Positions 60,099-64,000 of a stretch of DNA of 64,000 nucleotides are shown in pieces. Origin of the DNA: Strongylocentrotus purpuratus (lineage: Eukaryota > Echinodermata > Echinoidea > Camarodonta > Strongylocentrotidae). Made by a program: the position numbers and the translations under genes. Under the pieces are notes generated by a model. The model saw nothing but the letters and a program-made list of their open reading frames with translations. It searched no databases and was not told where the DNA came from. The stretch lies in contig NW_022145613.1 in the NCBI RefSeq assembly GCF_000002235.5, positions 12,362,429 through 12,426,428 of the forward strand, given 5' to 3'. Numbering within the stretch: position 1 is the stretch's first letter; every line of letters starts with the position of its first letter.

Positions 60099-60439
60099 CC
60101 TTTTATACACATAGACTGCAATACGCTTCCCCGTGTTGCCATGCGAGGATCACAGTATGGGTAAATACACGTTCCTTTATTTAGTTGATCGAACAATAGA
60201 TATTGATCCAACCTATACAACGGTGTTGTAAACGTTCCAAAGTTAATGTACACGAGTCAATTAGAAATAGTATAAGTACGAAAAAATTCGTGTACAAAAC
60301 CTATGGCCGTCCCGTACTCACTGCTATAACTACTGTGGAGCCCCACAGAATACCCCCCCCCCTATTTTTTTGTATATCTTTGACTATGTATGTATGACAC
60401 AAGTATATTTCTAGCCCCCATATATATGAGGCGCCGTTT

Positions 60440-61235
60440 GTAAACCTATTATTTAGACAAATTATATGTTATATAACCATTATTTAACAAATAATAACCA
60501 TTATTTACATATAATACAAGAAAATGTACATTTTTATTTGTATATAATTCTTAACACATTTTTATTATTTATAAATAATGACAAAGTACGTTTCATTATT
60601 TATAAATAATTACAATTCACACTTTCATTATTTATATATAATGAAAAGCGTATTTCCATTATTTATATATAATTGCCATTATTTATAAATAATTACAATT
60701 CACACTTTCATTATTTATATATAATGAAAAGCGTATTTCCAATATATAATATATAATGAAAAGCCATTTCCATTATATAATATATAATGAAAAGTGTATT
60801 TCCATTATATAATATATAATGAAAAGCACATTTCCATTATATAATATATAATGAAAAGCCATTTCAATATATAATATATAATGAAAAGCGTATTTCCATT
60901 ATATAATATATAATGAAAAGCCCATTTCCATTATATAATATATAATGAAAAGCATATTTCCATTATATAATATATAATGAAAAGCACATTTCAATTATAT
61001 AATATATAATGAAAGGCGTATTTCCATTATATAATATATAATGAAAAGCACATTTCAATTATATAATATATAATGAAAGGCGTATTTCAATTATATAATA
61101 TATAATGAAAGGCGTATTTCCATTATATAATATATAATGAAAAGTACATTTCCATTATATAATATATAATGAAAAGCGCATTTCCATTATTTAATATATA
61201 ATGAAAAGCGCATTTCCATTATATATTAATAATGA
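60440..61235. repeat. 32-bp palindromic AT-rich array
   Basis: About 20 units of 32 bp, each with the 19-bp perfect palindrome CATTATATAATATATAATG and an AAAAGCRYATTTC spacer. The left part uses a diverged palindrome CATTATTTATAAATAATG. Likely cruciform-prone DNA. Confidence 0.92.
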
Positions 61236-61550
61236 TTGTGTATGCAAATGTCAATGGTTGGTAACGCCCATAATATGAATATTCATGAGCTTGACTGCCC
61301 ATATTATCCTCTATTCCAGGCACCTTTCCATTTTGTGTTCTTTGTGTATTCTTATCAGAAATCCTACGTGCGGTAATTAATTCTCTGTATCACTATTCTC
61401 CTTCTTATTTGAATGCAAATTGGGTATAATGATTGATAACTGTAATCATCCTCATTATTTTAATAAGAAATTTTCTATCTGTGATGAAAGTTTTTATGTA
61501 CGATTGCCTGATCTGAAGAAAAGACTTTCGCTGTATGCATATTTAATGTA

Positions 61551-61602
61551 TGACGTCACCCACACAGAGTGAGAGTTCGAGGTTTTCTTTGAAAGTTTGA
61601 TG
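61551..61602 (+). promoter_or_regulatory. Possible CRE-bearing promoter and first-exon donor
   Basis: TGACGTCA at 61551-61558 is a full CRE/ATF palindrome. Forty-five bases later GATG is followed by GTGAGT, a consensus donor. With the candidate exon at 63831 this could mark the 5' end of a plus-strand gene. The evidence is circumstantial. Confidence 0.25.
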
Positions 61603-62149
61603 GTGAGTACAGCTGTAATTACGTTCAAATCTCGTAAATTGAATCGTATTTATAAACATATCTAACGATAATATGAATCTGCAGATTTGACTGTACATTA
61701 TGAAGTGGTTTAAAATGGTTATATCTGATGAATTTAGGAGTAATCTACACTCGAACTTTTGATTTGTTATTTATCGTCGTGAGAAATATTTCAGCTCGAT
61801 TGCCAGTCACTCCTTGATCCTTGGCCCAAACTTTCGGGCGAGACCCTCTCTGAAAATTAGATACGCGAGTATAGGTTCTACAGGCAGCTGGCAGATCACT
61901 TCACTGGTGCTAGCTGCATCAATGATCCAAGCTTTTTGTTACTTTTAGGTCCAACTGTTGAATACTACTTTCATAGTTGGGTCAGAAAAAGTTAATAGCT
62001 AACACTAAAAAGCATGGTCACAGTTGACATGAGACGAGTTGTGAACAAGCGCCAAAATTTGGACCAGATACCGAGATAGACGAGTACGAAAGTAGAAAAT
62101 TTGAGGCCTATAGGCCTACAGACCAGTAAATAATTGGACTACCTGTGAA

Positions 62150-62845
62150 CAGGCGCTGATCCAGGATTTCTTAGGGGGGGGGCCCAAATTTAAAATTATG
62201 CAAACCAAATATTGGTACGTGATAGTGACACCGGCAGTGGCGAAATGAGCAAAAACGGGGGGGGGGGGGGGGGGGGGGTAGCCAATAAAATATGCACCAC
62301 CCCACTCTTACATGCAGGCCCCGCTAAACGTTTCTCTAAGTAGGTAGGGGGAGGAGGTATCTACGATCAGGTAGAGCTGAAATTGGCGTGGTGTCTAAGG
62401 CGAAGAACCTGCAGGGGTCAAGGAGTGGAACCCCCAGAAGCTCACGGGTATAGGCATTTAATTACGGTCAGATGAGCATATAAAGGCAAGGGCCGTTGCC
62501 CCCCCACCCCCCCCCCCCCCCCGAACTACAATTGCAACTGATTTCCCCCTTTTTTTCTTCTTCCTCTTTTTTCCTTCCCTTTATCCCTCTTTACTTTTTT
62601 TCTTTCCCTTTCCTTCCTTCTCTTTTATTTTTTGATGGGGGGAGGGGGAGAGGTTACAGCTGGAGGCAAGGCCCTTTCGGCCCCCGATCTCCTTCTTTTC
62701 CCCCTTTTCTTTTCTCCTTCCTCTTCTTTCTTTCCCTTTCTTCTTCCTCTTCTTTCTTTCCCTTTTTTTTTTTTTTTTTTTTGCGGGTGGGGGGGGGGGG
62801 GGGGGAAGGGCCAAGGCCCGCTCGCCCCCGTGAGATCCGTGCCTG
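62150..62845. mobile_element. hAT-like element with 8-bp duplication CCTGTGAA
   Basis: CCTGTGAA at 62142-62149 and 62846-62853. Ends CAGGCGCTGATCCAGG and GATCCGTGCCTG. The 696 bp contain G/C runs, one inverted 112-bp-type unit (62390-62480) and polypyrimidine tracts (62545-62630, 62690-62780). Non-coding. Confidence 0.88.
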
Positions 62846-62969
62846 CCTGTGAATGTGATACTCGTAGTCGTACAGAGTCTTATAGCTATCTAACAAATTA
62901 AAACACGATCCCCCCAAATTATCAGTCTATACTACATCGTATACAGGGGTACGTATAGTGGTGCGAATC

Positions 62970-63430
62970 CGGGCTAACTCACCCCACGGGACATCTCGCC
63001 CCAGCCTCAAAGACTGGGGCGAGATGTCCCGACATGATTCATCGATTGAGAGATACCATGCTCATTGTGACTTAATACTGCCATTTCCAACCACAATCTG
63101 TAATGGATTGTGTTAAATGATACTATTGAAGACAATCTTTAACTTCTCTTTAGGTAAAATGAAAAAAAAATGGCATTTCGGACAATTTACTCAAAAACAC
63201 TGCTCAAATTTCAGTGGTCCGTGTCGATACAACGCACATTTAATGTACGTGCGGCAATGCGAATTGCGAGCTGTGAGTAAATTGTTGGAAATGGCATTAT
63301 TAAGTCACAATGAGCACAAACATATACACATTGCATTGCATTAGTATCTCTCGATCGATGAATCATGTCGGGACATCTCGCCCCAGTCTTTGAGGCAGGG
63401 GCGAGATGTCCCGTGGGGCGAGTTAGCCCG
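62970..63430. mobile_element. MITE with hairpins nested in its ends
   Basis: CGGGCTAACTC at 62970 and GAGTTAGCCCG at 63430 start inverted arms of ~130 bp. Within each arm GGGACATCTCGCCCC pairs with its own inverse across CAAAGACTG-like loops, so every arm is itself a hairpin. Arms continue to TGTGACTTAAT / TTAAGTCACA. Confidence 0.85.
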
Positions 63431-63830
63431 ACTCCACTGGTGCCTGTGTGTTTCTTAACTCTTTGTTGCTTAGCCTAATTTGCCTCTACTCTAGGCTCTA
63501 TCTTTGAATTTTTGTTTGCTGTAAACACGATTAAGTTTGCTCTGTCATATATAGATCTAGGTCCATATCTATTTTGCGTTTTTTTTAATTTGATAGAATG
63601 AACAGTTACGAGACATGGATCTAGATCATCTAGAGACTGTAGATCAACTAGATCTGGATCAAGAAATTGAATATAAATTTCAATGTTAGATAATGAAGGA
63701 GGGCTTTTTTGTAAAGAGAAAATCCAAATTAAAATAGAACAGTTAATTCTGCAAATGCTTATCAATGTTTAAATGATCATGCTCATTTCCTTTTATTCTA
63801 AGAATTAAATCCCCCCCCCCTCTTTTACAG

Positions 63831-63940
63831 GAGAATGTACAGAGACTTGTCGCAGTTAATGCAGTACCAAATGCTTGCTTTCTTGGAGTATGTGCTTGAA
63901 ACAAGAATGTCCTGGAGAAAACAGACCACCACAAAAGAAG
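63831..63940 (+). CDS. Candidate internal exon of an unidentified gene
   Basis: TCTTTTACAG acceptor and GTAAAC donor flank 110 nt with one frame fully open: RMYRDLSQLMQYQMLAFLEY then VLETRMSWRKQTTTKE. The other two frames have stops. No family recognised, and a 36-codon open frame can occur by chance, so this is tentative. It would enter in phase 2 and leave in phase 1. Confidence 0.3.
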
Positions 63941-64000
63941 GTAAACATATTTACTTTTGATCTAACTTGATCTGTTTAGTTTTTTCAAGTAAAACGAAAT

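Overview
This looks like a piece of an animal nuclear genome. It has an intron-rich protein gene, AT-rich intergenic DNA, and a very dense load of inverted-repeat DNA elements, minisatellites, a LINE fragment and a tRNA-derived SINE. SDHA residue choice and the repeat style suggest a marine invertebrate deuterostome, perhaps an echinoderm. That assignment is inference. No prokaryotic features, CRISPR arrays or rRNA are visible.

Left quarter (about 1-16.8 kb): the minus strand carries SDHA, the flavoprotein subunit of mitochondrial succinate dehydrogenase (complex II). Eleven internal exons have splice sites and phases that fit together, and a probable first coding exon lies near 16.8 kb. The last ~150 codons lie beyond the left edge. 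The introns hold several short inverted-repeat elements (MITEs), two TTAA-flanked copies of one family, and, in intron 1, a 2.2-kb inverted-repeat-bounded segment with remnants of THAP-like and SAP-like coding sequence.

Middle (about 17-34 kb): this is a mosaic of elements whose ends resemble CAGKGGCGGATCCAGG, with 8-bp target duplications where they can be read (hAT-like). They carry long G/C homopolymers, polypyrimidine tracts and a 112-bp tandem repeat. Also present are a broken LINE (endonuclease and reverse transcriptase pieces), a SINE, and a second MITE family with perfect 8-bp target duplications.

Right half (about 34-63 kb): several foldback elements lie here, whose long inverted ends are built from short tandem repeats. 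These are a CCATGG-based element (34.3-37.8 kb), an 18-bp-repeat element (49.9-54.2 kb, 6-bp duplication) and a 15-bp-repeat element (54.5-57.9 kb, 8-bp duplication). A second 15-bp family at 31.7 and 47 kb looks related to the last. A 1-kb dispersed repeat with alternating CG tracts occurs three times (39.6-46 kb). A 186-codon acidic open frame of unknown family sits against one 15-bp array at 47.7-48.2 kb. The far right has a 32-bp palindromic AT array, a MITE with nested hairpins and a possible exon of another gene on the plus strand.

The only confidently functional gene is SDHA. The strongest non-gene signal is the cluster of tandem-repeat-ended foldback elements.
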